From the NCBI GenBank assembly GCA_019113745.1, contig DXGV01000025.1, forward strand, positions 1 to 58,345: a DNA stretch of 58,345 nucleotides, read 5' to 3'. Shown one piece after another: positions 35,350 through 43,841 of the stretch (positions are counted from its first letter, which is position 1; every line of letters starts with the position of its first letter). The notes under the pieces are model-generated. The model saw only the letters and a program-made list of their open reading frames with translations. It ran no database searches and was not told the DNA's origin. A program made the position numbers and the translations under genes. The DNA is from Candidatus Blautia intestinavium. Lineage in GTDB: Bacteria; Bacillota; Clostridia; Lachnospirales; Lachnospiraceae.

Positions 35350-36010
35350 GCCTGTATTTCTCTTTTGTATATTGTTCTTTTCTCTTCGGAGTATTACAGA
35401 ATTCCTCCGCTTCTCATTTTACTTTTCACCAGTTACAGTATCTGTCTGTTACTTACTTTTTTCTGCCGTCCAGGAATTGCCTGAAATCGTCCATTGACTT
35501 CGCCGCTGCGGCCTGTCTTAAATATAATTTTAAGACCTCCGGATCATTTTCTTCTGAAACGGCTTCTTTGATCTCCTCCGGCACTTCGCCCAGATATGAC
35601 AGCAATTCCAGAATTGATGAAATCTGTCCCCGGGATATTCCTTCTGTCAATCCAAGTTCACGGCCTTCAGAGAGTCCAAGCTCACGGCCCTCAGCCAGCG
35701 CATGTTCCCGTTCTTCTTTGATCAGTTCTTCCAACAACATATACTGCTCCTCCATTTCGCGGCTTGCTTTCACATTCCTGACCGCGGTCTGTACCCGTTT
35801 GATAAAGCTGTCCTCACGGCATGCCATATCAAATGTATACCGGTATTTTCTCCCATCTGCCGTCAGTATGTCCAGCCGTACACCTTTGTACTCCGGGTGG
35901 TAAACAAAACACTTCTCTTTACTTACCATCACCTTCGCGATCCGGAACCCCAAAACAAGTTCCAGAAGCTCCCTGCAGATCTCTTCATCCATCAGCACAG
36001 CTCCAAACAT
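35350..36010. repeat. Direct repeat, copy 1 (Rpn gene plus 3' flank)
   Basis: Nearly identical to 38197-39025 over the 3' flank (starting GCCTGTATTTCTCTTTTG) and most of the Rpn reading frame, but with two internal deletions of the coding sequence. It marks one end of a tandem duplication. Confidence 0.85.
35453..36010 (-). CDS. Internally deleted Rpn-type PD-(D/E)XK protein
   Basis: 185 aa. The N-terminus (MFGAVLMDEEICRELLELVLGFRIAKV) and YKGVRLDIL match Rpn-family nucleases. The C-terminus with RELGLSEGRELGLTEG repeats and the conserved DGRKK end matches the second copy at 38300. Compared with that copy, two stretches are missing: the part with NVEMQVFRKRKPGKRSRYYHSQ (the E-x-Q/K half of the nuclease core) and about 45 residues before KRVQTAVRN. 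Both deletions keep the frame and sit at short matching bases (for example TCCT). An AAGGA site precedes the ATG. Probably not a working nuclease; it may be a passive relic. Confidence 0.75.
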   Translation of the reverse strand: MFGAVLMDEEICRELLELVLGFRIAKVMVSKEKCFVYHPEYKGVRLDILTADGRKYRYTFDMACREDSFIKRVQTAVRNVKASREMEEQYMLLEELIKEEREHALAEGRELGLSEGRELGLTEGISRGQISSILELLSYLGEVPEEIKEAVSEENDPEVLKLYLRQAAAAKSMDDFRQFLDGRKK

Positions 36011-36039
36011 GAAGTTATCCTTAGATTGAATCTATTCTT

Positions 36040-37725
36040 TTAAACCATCATAACCATACACTCTTTTTCCCAAAAAGCAATCCCATATTTGATGATCTTC
36101 TTCGTGCCACGGCGCTTCAGACCTTCCGCATACTTCTTTTCTTCAATCTGTCCAAGCGCCTCCTCACATGCATTTTCCAGGTTCCCGTCATCTGCATATT
36201 TCAGTTCGATCACAATCCCTATTCGATCCGGCGTCTGGATGGAAATATCACTATATCCTTCCCCGGTTTCCGCGTTTGACTTTACCAGCCAGCTTCCCTG
36301 ACTCCTAAGTAGTCCCAGCAGCATCCCGTGATAGAAATTTTCCTTCATGTTCCTCCGTACCGCCGTATCCCTCACGCTGATGGAATCCCACAGGTAATCG
36401 CTGAGCATCTCCTGGATCACGTCCATATCCCCGGCCGGGAACGCCGCACAGAAGCGGTTGATCCTTACGGAGTCTGCCTGGGTCATCTCTTCAAACCAGT
36501 CCTTTACCAGCTCAATGAACAGTTCCATTACCTCCCGGTTGGGCAATGCCAGCTCCATTTTCTTTCCCGGCACCCTCCTGCGGCATGTCAAATATCCGGT
36601 GGAATAAAGAACACTCCAGATATTATCAATAGACTCCTCTACTTCCCGGTAGGTCAGTTCCTGACGGATAGTTTTAGTAATAGTCTCGCCATTAATCAGC
36701 TGTTCAACATCATTTCGCGTTGTCTGATTCGCTTTTTTCAACAAGCGGAGGATAAGATCATTCCCGCTGGTATTGGCCCAATAGTTTTCCGGCTCCGCAC
36801 TAGGATCTGCCAGCAGCTCATCGCAGTAATTGATCACATCCCAGGGGCAATAGACATCTGTATCTCCAAAGCGATACCCATCGTACCAATCACGAATTAC
36901 ATCTTTGTAAGCTGACAGTCCATAGAAATCCAGCAGTGCGTCCACATCTGCATTGGTAAAACCAAAGTACTCATCATAGCGGACATCAGAAATCGTGTGT
37001 ACTTTCGGATTATTCATGCCTGTGAAAATGCTCTCTTTCGAGATCCGCAGACATCCCGTCAGTACGGCAAAGTACAGGCTGTCGTTAGTCTTCAAAACAT
37101 TTCCCAGCAGGTTTCGGATGAGACTTACCATCTCATCATAGTATCCGACCTGGAACGCTTTATCCAGTGGAACGTCATACTCATCGATCAGGAGGATAGT
37201 CTTCTGGGCATAATGCTTTTCGAGAAGCAGGGAGAGGGTCTTGAGACTATCCGTCAGAACATCATCTGTCATAAGATATTTTCCGTCTTTGACTGTTGTT
37301 AACCCCATATATAATTCTTTATCATTCTGGCTCAGTCGCTCACTCTCAGTCAAAAAATCAAAACGGCACGCCTCATTCCCAATGGCCCGACGCAGAGCAG
37401 TAACTGCGGCTTCATAGTTCAGTCCATCCACACTCTTAAGGCTGATGGAGATTACCGGGAACTTTCCCATGTATTTCTCGCACAGCTCTTTTTCCTGCAG
37501 AATCTCCAGTCCTTCGAACAGCGCCGGGTTGCTTCCTATTTCAAAAAAGCATTTCAGCATACTCATGTTAAGGGACTTTCCAAACCGTCTTGGACGGGTA
37601 AACAGGTTTACTTCACCCCAGTTTTGTAACAGTTCTTTAATGAACAGCGTTTTATCTGCATAGTAAAAATCATTCGTCCTGATTTTTTCAAATCCATCGA
37701 TTCCAATGGGAAGTTTCTTTCTCAC
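36040..37725 (-). CDS. DUF1703-type protein: AAA-ATPase-like plus PD-(D/E)XK nuclease domain
   Basis: About 561 aa. The N-terminal AAA-like domain has a degenerate Walker A in LFTRPRRFGKSLNMSML and a Walker B in ILLIDEYDVPLDKAF, with FAVLTGCLRISKESIFTG after it. The C-terminal region (last 80 residues) has SDISIQTPDRIGIVIELKYA, a D...E-x-K nuclease core, and EEKKYAEGLKRRGTKKIIKYGIAF. Such proteins are abundant in Lachnospiraceae and Bacteroidetes and their role is unproven; mobile-element or defence functions have been suggested. GTG at 37725 is preferred (AAAGGAG 10 bases upstream); ATG 37746 has no RBS. It is followed 29 bases later by the Rpn gene. Confidence 0.8.
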   Translation of the reverse strand: MRKKLPIGIDGFEKIRTNDFYYADKTLFIKELLQNWGEVNLFTRPRRFGKSLNMSMLKCFFEIGSNPALFEGLEILQEKELCEKYMGKFPVISISLKSVDGLNYEAAVTALRRAIGNEACRFDFLTESERLSQNDKELYMGLTTVKDGKYLMTDDVLTDSLKTLSLLLEKHYAQKTILLIDEYDVPLDKAFQVGYYDEMVSLIRNLLGNVLKTNDSLYFAVLTGCLRISKESIFTGMNNPKVHTISDVRYDEYFGFTNADVDALLDFYGLSAYKDVIRDWYDGYRFGDTDVYCPWDVINYCDELLADPSAEPENYWANTSGNDLILRLLKKANQTTRNDVEQLINGETITKTIRQELTYREVEESIDNIWSVLYSTGYLTCRRRVPGKKMELALPNREVMELFIELVKDWFEEMTQADSVRINRFCAAFPAGDMDVIQEMLSDYLWDSISVRDTAVRRNMKENFYHGMLLGLLRSQGSWLVKSNAETGEGYSDISIQTPDRIGIVIELKYADDGNLENACEEALGQIEEKKYAEGLKRRGTKKIIKYGIAFWEKECMVMMV

Positions 37726-38299
37726 CTTCCCCACACTCCTTTCCATCATCGGTGGTATGGAGCAATTCCAAAACTGCGCCTCTGCGTCTGTGGTAATCTT
37801 CTGCATTTTCCACAAAATTGTCACAGGATATTCTCCACCTGATATGTGTTCATTTTACCGTTAAGCCACAGGGCAGTCAAGTTCGTACATTGAGCGATCT
37901 GTAAATTATTTGCGGCACGGTGATCATCCCGAAACGCCAGAGCAGGCTGAAGTTCTAACTCACATCCCGGACGTCTGCCAGCTCCTTAGGCGACACAAAC
38001 GCAACATCTTCCGTTTCTGCTGCCTTCTTGTCCCGCCCAAGCGTCAGCTTGTTGCCCCCTCAGGAGAACCGGGGACGCTGATATCAGACTGCCTCTGGAG
38101 ATCCTATAAGATTGTACGTTTTGCTATTATCTGCCATCATTGCGGGGAAAGATATACCCTCTATTTGAAACGACAGGCAAGTCCATTATCAGACTTGCCT
38201 GTATTTCTCTTTTGTATATTGCTCTTTTCTCTTCGGAGTATTACAGAATTCCTCCGCTTCTCATTTTACTTTTTTCCAGTTACAGTATCTGTCTAATAC
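37726..38299. other. Region between the two module copies, no gene recognised
   Basis: On the minus strand a short open stretch ending at about 37954 reads as a plausible protein tail (NKLTLGRDKKAAETEDVAFV... then a stop) but lacks a start, so it may be a gene fragment. The plus-strand frame 37910-38296 has no RBS or recognisable motif. The right end holds the 3' flank of repeat copy 2 and a hairpin. Confidence 0.4.
38174..38201 (-). terminator. Hairpin downstream of the second Rpn copy
   Basis: A 10-bp perfect stem (CAGGCAAGTC/GACTTGCCTG) with an 8-base loop. The following T-tract on the minus strand is weak, so termination is uncertain. Confidence 0.4.
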
Positions 38300-39025
38300 T
38301 TATTTTTTTCTGCCGTCCAGGAATTGCCGGAAGTCGTCCATTGACTTCGCTGCTGCCGCCTGTCTTAAATACAGTTTTAAAACCTCCGGATCGTTTTCTT
38401 CTGAAACGGCTTCTTTGATCTTCTCCGGCACTTCGCCCAGATATGACAGCAATTCTAGAATTGATGAAATCTGTCCTTCTGTCAGTCCAAGCTCACGGCC
38501 CTCAGCCAGCGCCTGCTCCCGTTCTTCTTTGATCAGCTCTTCCAACAACATATACTGCTCCTCCATTTCGCGGCTTGCTTTCACATTCCTGACCGCGGTC
38601 TGTACCCGTTTTACAAAGTTGTCCTGAAAATCCTCTGAGTTCTCCTTTAATCCCGCTTTTACATACTTCAGGAACTTAACCAGCTCCTCCAGTACTTTGT
38701 CCTCATTTTCCCCACAGGTACTGAGAAAAACTGTGTGACTGCCGTCTTCCAGGGCAACACTCCCATCCTCACGGCATGTCATATCAAATGTATACCGGTA
38801 TTTCTTCCCGTAAAAAGGATCAAAATCACAGATGAAGATCACATAGGAATCCGGCAGTTCCTCATAGTCCTGTCCGCTTCAGAGCAACTCCATATCGATC
38901 TGGCTGTGATAATATCTGCTCCTCTTTCCAGGCTTTCTCTTACGGAACACCTGCATCTCTACATTGTAATGTGTATTCTTCTCATCCGCCGCCAGTATGT
39001 CCAGCCTTACGCCTTTGTACTCCGG
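38197..39025. repeat. Direct repeat, copy 2 (Rpn pseudogene plus 3' flank)
   Basis: Matches 35350-36010 and keeps the middle coding segments that copy 1 lost, but lacks the 5' end of the gene. Confidence 0.85.
38300..39025 (-). pseudogene. Rpn-type PD-(D/E)XK gene, truncated and with an in-frame stop
   Basis: On the minus strand the frame begins abruptly at PEYKGVRLDILAADEKN, so about 40 N-terminal residues are missing. It continues through the nuclease core (HYNVEMQVFRKRKPGKR, YYHSQIDMELL) to a TGA at 38879-38881, then goes on in frame as SGQDYEELPDSYVIFICDFDPF to the normal C-terminus at 38300. The stop most simply arose from a CGA arginine codon. Bases upstream of 39025 do not continue the family. 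It is the fuller but dead version of the gene at 35453. Confidence 0.85.
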
Positions 39026-39083
39026 AATATAAGTTTATTATAGAAAAGCTTTTGAAAAATTGCAATGAAATATACCGCAAATC

Positions 39084-39215
39084 GGATCTATTCTTTTAAG
39101 CCATCCGCCATACACTCTTCCACTGGTATTCGTCCATTTGTTTTCTGACTCCGCGCAGGAATCTGCAGGCATCCTGCCAGTAAGAAAAATATAGGACTTG
39201 AACGGGTAAACAGTT
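39084..39215 (-). pseudogene. Stitched relic of a second DUF1703 gene
   Basis: The minus-strand frame right after glmM reads VKLFTR (compare VNLFTRPRRF), then FLLAGCLQI (compare VLTGCLRIS), then EECMADGLKE and a stop (compare KECMVMMV). Three distant pieces of the gene at 36040 are thus joined with everything between deleted. The bases around the stop (CTATTCTTTTAA on the plus strand) also match the DUF1703-Rpn junction at 36030. It is the upstream partner of the Rpn pseudogene. Confidence 0.65.
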
Positions 39216-40595
39216 TTACCTTTCCTTCTCTTTAATCACGTCTACCACATGATCTACATGGTATCTGCAGATTTCTTCTGTCTCCGCTTCCACCATGACG
39301 CGAATCACCGGCTCCGTGCCGGATTCCCGCACCAGAATCCGCCCGGTATCTCCCAGAGCGTCCGCTGCCTTCTTCACCGCGGCCTGTACATCCGGGTCTG
39401 CCTGTGCAGCAGCCTTATCCTTCACCCGGACATTAACCAGCACCTGGGGATAGATCCTCAGATCTTCGGAAAGCTGGCTCATCTTCTTTTTCCTTGCCAG
39501 CATTACTTCCATCATTTTCAGGCTGGTGAGAATGCCGTCTCCTGTGGAGGCGTACTTGGAAAAGATAATATGCCCCGACTGCTCTCCGCCCAGGCGGCAG
39601 CCGTTCTTCGTCATATATTCGTATACATACTTGTCTCCAACGGCTGTCTTTGCGTAGTCGATGCCCGCCTTGTCAAAAGCTTTGTACAACCCAAAATTTG
39701 ACATCACTGTTGTGACCACTGTATTGCCGATGAGCTTGCCACGCTCCTTCATATATTTTCCATAGATATAAAGAATGGCGTCACCGTCCACCACATTGCC
39801 TTTTTCATCCACACAGAGACAGCGGTCCGCGTCGCCGTCATAGGCAAATCCCACGTCAAGGCCCTTCTCTACCACAAACTTCTGCAGCCCTTCGATGTGG
39901 GTGGAACCTGCGTTATTATTGATGTTCATACCGTCCGGCTCCGCATTGATCACATAAGTCTTCGCTCCCAGCGCATCAAAAACTGCTTTCGCGATATTCC
40001 AGGAACTTCCGTTTGCGCAGTCAATTCCAACCTTCACACCCTTAAAAGAGTAAATACCCAGAGAGATCAGATAGCCGATATATCGGTTCCGGCCTGCAAC
40101 ATAGTCCACTGTACGCCCGATCTTTTCTTTATGGGCATAGGGAATCTCCGGCCACTGCTCACCGAACACCTCCAGTTCCCCGTCCAGATATGCTTCTACA
40201 AGACAAATAGTTTCCTCATCCATCTTCTCCCCATTACAGTTGATCAGCTTGATACCATTATCATAATACGGATTATGGCTGGCGGAAATCATAATACCGC
40301 AGTCAAACTCATCCACTCTTGCAACATAGGCCACGGAAGGCGTAGTCGTCACATGGAGAAGATAAGCGTCTGCCCCGGAAGCAACCAGACCTCCTACCAG
40401 CGTGTACTCAAACATATAGCTGGAGCGGCGGGTATCCTTGCCAATCACGATGCGCGCCGGTGTATCATCGCCTCTGCGCCTTTTCCGTTCACCATAATAC
40501 CAGCCCAGAAAACGGCCGATCTTATAAGCGTGGTCTGCAGTTAAATTTTCATTAGCCTCCCCGCGGAAGCCGTCAGTTCCAAAGTACTTTCCCAT
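39216..40595 (-). CDS. glmM: Phosphoglucosamine mutase
   Basis: 459-aa alpha-phosphohexomutase that makes glucosamine-1-phosphate for UDP-GlcNAc. Motifs: KYFGTDGFRGEAN, the active-site phosphoserine in ISASHNPYYDNG, the metal site AYDGDADRC, GGEQSGHII and the phosphate-binding RESGTEPVIRVMVE. RBS AAGGAG is 6 bases before the ATG. It lies at the end of the capsule gene run and supplies the precursor for its amino sugars; it may also be the housekeeping copy. Confidence 0.93.
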   Translation of the reverse strand: MGKYFGTDGFRGEANENLTADHAYKIGRFLGWYYGERKRRRGDDTPARIVIGKDTRRSSYMFEYTLVGGLVASGADAYLLHVTTTPSVAYVARVDEFDCGIMISASHNPYYDNGIKLINCNGEKMDEETICLVEAYLDGELEVFGEQWPEIPYAHKEKIGRTVDYVAGRNRYIGYLISLGIYSFKGVKVGIDCANGSSWNIAKAVFDALGAKTYVINAEPDGMNINNNAGSTHIEGLQKFVVEKGLDVGFAYDGDADRCLCVDEKGNVVDGDAILYIYGKYMKERGKLIGNTVVTTVMSNFGLYKAFDKAGIDYAKTAVGDKYVYEYMTKNGCRLGGEQSGHIIFSKYASTGDGILTSLKMMEVMLARKKKMSQLSEDLRIYPQVLVNVRVKDKAAAQADPDVQAAVKKAADALGDTGRILVRESGTEPVIRVMVEAETEEICRYHVDHVVDVIKEKER

Positions 40596-40659
40596 GGTTT
40601 TCTCCTTCTTTCGTATTTTTTTAGTGAAAAATCGCGAATTTATCGATAAAAACTCTTTA

Positions 40660-41199
40660 TCAGGAAGCAGGACCGATCCGGACTCTTATGACCAGATCAG
40701 CCAGAAGACAGCCCAGCATACATCCGATCCCGTTGTGGAGCATATCGTCCCATTCAAAAAGACCTCTACACGATACCAACTGAGTAATCTCGATCACAGA
40801 GGACAGAAGCACACCTATCAGTAATCCCTGCCTCCACCGAAATGTCCTGTGAAAAAGCACAGGAAGCAGAATCCCTATAGGCAGAAACAAAATTATGTTT
40901 AAGATAATCTCTGTCATCATATAGGTATTCCCCAGAAACACTTCCCGCCAGGACCAGAACAGCATCAGCTCATAATGCCAGTTTCCATCTGAATTTCTGG
41001 TAAAGACTGTAGAAGCAAAAACAATTCCAAGATATACCACCAGCAGCAGGCCAGCGATTACCTGGGACAGAAGTATCTTCTTTTTTCTATATAAGAAAAA
41101 TAGAATTGCCGCAGCTATAACAAATACTGCAGCAAAACATATCGTCTCCAGAGGAGACCATCTTCGGTTGTGGGTTAAGATAATCTGATAAATGTTCAT
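40660..41199 (-). CDS. VanZ-like membrane protein
   Basis: 179 aa with five hydrophobic segments (about residues 18-36, 43-62, 90-110, 120-142 and 155-172). The family pattern is YLGIVFASTVFTR, NIILFLPIGILLPVLF and SSVIEITQLVSCRGLFEWDDMLHNGIGCMLG. VanZ proteins affect glycopeptide resistance in enterococci, but most VanZ-like genes have unknown roles and often lie in polysaccharide clusters. Between glmM and capG on the same strand. RBS is weak. Confidence 0.85.
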   Translation of the reverse strand: MNIYQIILTHNRRWSPLETICFAAVFVIAAAILFFLYRKKKILLSQVIAGLLLVVYLGIVFASTVFTRNSDGNWHYELMLFWSWREVFLGNTYMMTEIILNIILFLPIGILLPVLFHRTFRWRQGLLIGVLLSSVIEITQLVSCRGLFEWDDMLHNGIGCMLGCLLADLVIRVRIGPAS

Positions 41200-41232
41200 A
41201 AGCTATCTTCTTTATCAATCAAGAAACTTCTG

Positions 41233-42420
41233 TTAAAATTTCCTCCACACCATCTTATTTACAACCCCTGTATAACTCTGGATAATCTTTACAACCTTAG
41301 TACTTACATTCTCCTCCACATAATCCGGTACCGGAATCCCATAATCCCCATTCTGGTTCATAGTCACTGCTGTATCCACTGCCTGCAGCAGACTATTCTC
41401 ATCTATTCCCGCCAGAATGAAGCAGGCTTTATCCAAGGCTTCCGGTCTCTCGGTACTGGTACGAATACACACTGCCGGGAAAGGATGCCCTACGGAAGTA
41501 AAGAAACTGCTCTCTTCCGGAAGTGTCCCGGAATCCGATACCACAGCAAAAGCGTTCATCTGCAGATTATTATAATCATGAAAACCAAGAGGTTCATGCT
41601 GGATCACACGGCTATCCAGCTGAAAGCCAGAAGCGGCCAGACGGTTCCGGCTTCTGGGATGACAGGAATACAAAATCGGCATATCATACTTTTCTGCCAT
41701 CTTATTGATTGCTGTGAAAAGGCTCAGAAAATTCTTCTCTGTGTCAATATTTTCTTCCCGATGGGCGGAAAGCAAAATATATTTTTGCGGTTCCAAGCCC
41801 AGTTTTTCCAGGATATCCGACTTTTCAATCTCGGCCAGGTTCTGGTGCAGCACCTCTGCCATAGGGCTGCCCGTTACATACACTCTTTCCTTTGGCAGTC
41901 CGCACTCATGGAGATATTTTCTGGCATGCTCGGAATACGCCAGATTCACATCAGAGATGATATCCACGATCCTCCGGTTCGTCTCTTCCGGCAGACACTC
42001 GTCTTTGCAGCGATTTCCTGCTTCCATATGGAAGATGGGAATATGCAGGCGCTTTGCCGCAATGGCGGACAGACAGCTGTTGGTATCTCCCAGAATCAGC
42101 AGGGCGTCTGGCTTGATCTGTACCATCAGCTTATAAGAACAGTTGATGATATTCCCCACGGTAGCGCCCAGATCATCCCCCACCGCGTCCATATAGACCT
42201 CCGGGTTGTCAATTTTCAGGTTTTCAAAAAAGATCCCGTTCAGGGTATAGTCATAGTTCTGCCCGGTATGGGCAAGCACTACGTCGAAATATTTCCGGCA
42301 CTTATTGATCACCGCCGCCAGCCGGATAATCTCCGGGCGGGTGCCGACAATGATGAGAAGCTTCAGCTTCCCGTTATCTTTAAAATGGATCTCAGAATAG
42401 TCTGTTCTTATTTCACTCAT
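41233..42420 (-). CDS. capG: UDP-N-acetylglucosamine 2-epimerase family, CapG/FnlC type
   Basis: 395-aa non-hydrolysing 2-epimerase fold (LLIIVGTRPEIIRLAAVI, HTGQNYDYTLNGIFF, LGDTNSCLSAIAAKRLHIPIFHMEAGNRC, SAHREENID and SDSGTLPEESSFF). Next to capF and capE it is best read as the last enzyme of UDP-N-acetyl-L-fucosamine synthesis, converting UDP-N-acetyl-L-pneumosamine by C2 epimerisation. The YDYTLN version of the motif and the absence of a separate WecB role support this. Confidence 0.88.
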   Translation of the reverse strand: MSEIRTDYSEIHFKDNGKLKLLIIVGTRPEIIRLAAVINKCRKYFDVVLAHTGQNYDYTLNGIFFENLKIDNPEVYMDAVGDDLGATVGNIINCSYKLMVQIKPDALLILGDTNSCLSAIAAKRLHIPIFHMEAGNRCKDECLPEETNRRIVDIISDVNLAYSEHARKYLHECGLPKERVYVTGSPMAEVLHQNLAEIEKSDILEKLGLEPQKYILLSAHREENIDTEKNFLSLFTAINKMAEKYDMPILYSCHPRSRNRLAASGFQLDSRVIQHEPLGFHDYNNLQMNAFAVVSDSGTLPEESSFFTSVGHPFPAVCIRTSTERPEALDKACFILAGIDENSLLQAVDTAVTMNQNGDYGIPVPDYVEENVSTKVVKIIQSYTGVVNKMVWRKF

Positions 42421-42452
42421 CGTTCTTACGCTCCGTTCTTTGGATTACACAC

Positions 42453-43655
42453 TTATACCGGCTCAAAAAAGGTATCCGGCCGCTCCGGGTTGAAAATCTC
42501 ATTGCAGGTCATCACCGTCACCAGGTTTTCCGTCTCGCTCAGGTTGATGATATTATGCGTCCAGCCAGGGATCATGTGAACCGCTTCAATCTTATCGCCG
42601 GACACTTCAAACTCCACTGTCTCACCGGTGTGGATGTTCCGTTCCTGGATCAGACCGTGACCAGCCACAACAATAAACAACTCCCACTTGGAATTGTGCC
42701 AGTGCTGGCCTTTGGTAATGCCCGGTTTGCTGATGTTGATGCTGACCTGGCCGCAGTCGGCTGTGTGTACCAGCTCCGTGAAAGAACCTCTGTCATCCAC
42801 GTTCATTTTCAGCGGATATTTAAACTTCTCCGCCGGAAGATACGTCAGATACAGGCTGTACAGCTTCTTCGCGAAAGAGCCATCCGGCATCTTCGGCATC
42901 ATTAATGTAGACGGCTGCTCCTTAAACTGCGCCAGCAGATCTACAATCTCACCGAGAGTCACTTTATGTGTCACAGGTACACAACAATAGCGGCCGGTTT
43001 CCGTGATCACTGTCTCCACACCGTCAAACTCACAATGGACTTCCTTACCCTCCAGCAAGTCGAACATCCCTTCCACCAGGTCGTCAATATAGAGAAGCTC
43101 CAGTTCGGTGCTCCGGTCGTTTACATGGAATTCCTCATCATTGGCCATCGCCCAGCAGAAGGTGCTGACTGCGGAATTGTACTTCGGGCGGCTGTGCCCC
43201 ATCAGGTTCGGGAAACGGTAGACGGCTGCTTTCGCGCCTGTCGCTTCTGCGTATGCGAAGAACAATTCCTCCCCGGCTTTCTTGGAACGTCCGTATTCCG
43301 AATCCCCGAAGCGTCCCGCTAACGTTGCCTGGATGGAACTGGACAGCATGACCGGCGCCTTGTTGTTATATTTTTTCAGGGTTTCCAGAAGGCTGGATGA
43401 AAAGCCGAAGTTTCCCTTCATGAAATCCTCCGGGTTCTCCGGCCGGTTCACGCCCGCAAGATGAAAGATAAAATCAGCCGACCTGCAGTACCCGTCCAAT
43501 TCCTCCGGCGTAGAATCGATGTCATATTCATAGATCTCACCGATCCGGATCCCCGGGCGGGTACGGTTTTTGTTTTCTTTGATATTTTTCAGATTGGCCA
43601 CAAGGGCGGTCCCCACCATGCCCCTGGCGCCGGTTACTAAGATGTTCATACTCAT
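42453..43655 (-). CDS. capF: CapF/FnlB-type bifunctional reductase-epimerase with C-terminal cupin
   Basis: 400 aa. Residues 1-270 are a short-chain dehydrogenase domain (NILVTGARGMVGTALV, FHLAGVNRPEN, SDSEYGRSKKAGE-like SEYGRSKKAGE with the YxxxK pair). Residues about 280-400 are a cupin (DDRGSFTELV, SKPGITKGQHWHNSKWELFIVVAG, IPGWTHNIINLSE with metal-binding histidines). In S. aureus CapF the cupin epimerises C3 and the SDR domain reduces C4 of the keto-sugar made by CapE. Its own promoter is present upstream. Confidence 0.93.
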   Translation of the reverse strand: MSMNILVTGARGMVGTALVANLKNIKENKNRTRPGIRIGEIYEYDIDSTPEELDGYCRSADFIFHLAGVNRPENPEDFMKGNFGFSSSLLETLKKYNNKAPVMLSSSIQATLAGRFGDSEYGRSKKAGEELFFAYAEATGAKAAVYRFPNLMGHSRPKYNSAVSTFCWAMANDEEFHVNDRSTELELLYIDDLVEGMFDLLEGKEVHCEFDGVETVITETGRYCCVPVTHKVTLGEIVDLLAQFKEQPSTLMMPKMPDGSFAKKLYSLYLTYLPAEKFKYPLKMNVDDRGSFTELVHTADCGQVSINISKPGITKGQHWHNSKWELFIVVAGHGLIQERNIHTGETVEFEVSGDKIEAVHMIPGWTHNIINLSETENLVTVMTCNEIFNPERPDTFFEPV

Positions 43656-43750
43656 GCTACCTCACTGTATTCCTGCGGTGTGTTTATAAAACCTTTCCAC
43701 ACCTGAAATATTTTCCTCTTCCACATAAGCTTTACTTACAGCTTAATCTC

Positions 43751-43780
43751 ATCATACCATCAGGCATATGCTTTTGTCAG
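43751..43780 (-). promoter_or_regulatory. Internal promoter upstream of capF
   Basis: Minus strand: CTGACA, 18-base spacer, TATGAT, in the 186-base gap between capE and capF, so capF-capG could be expressed apart from the operon head. Confidence 0.5.
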
Positions 43781-43841
43781 CAGACTGCATACAAAAACAA
43801 TATTGTAAATTTCACAGTTCCTATAGGGATGGTTTATGTAT

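Noticed and set aside
35178-35903. A 241-codon plus-strand frame opposite the Rpn gene and the cbi promoter.
   Set aside because: Serine-rich antisense translation of the charged C-terminus of the Rpn gene; no RBS.
37910-38296. A 128-codon plus-strand frame between the two module copies.
   Set aside because: No RBS, no domain, and its 3' end runs into the repeat shared with the other copy.
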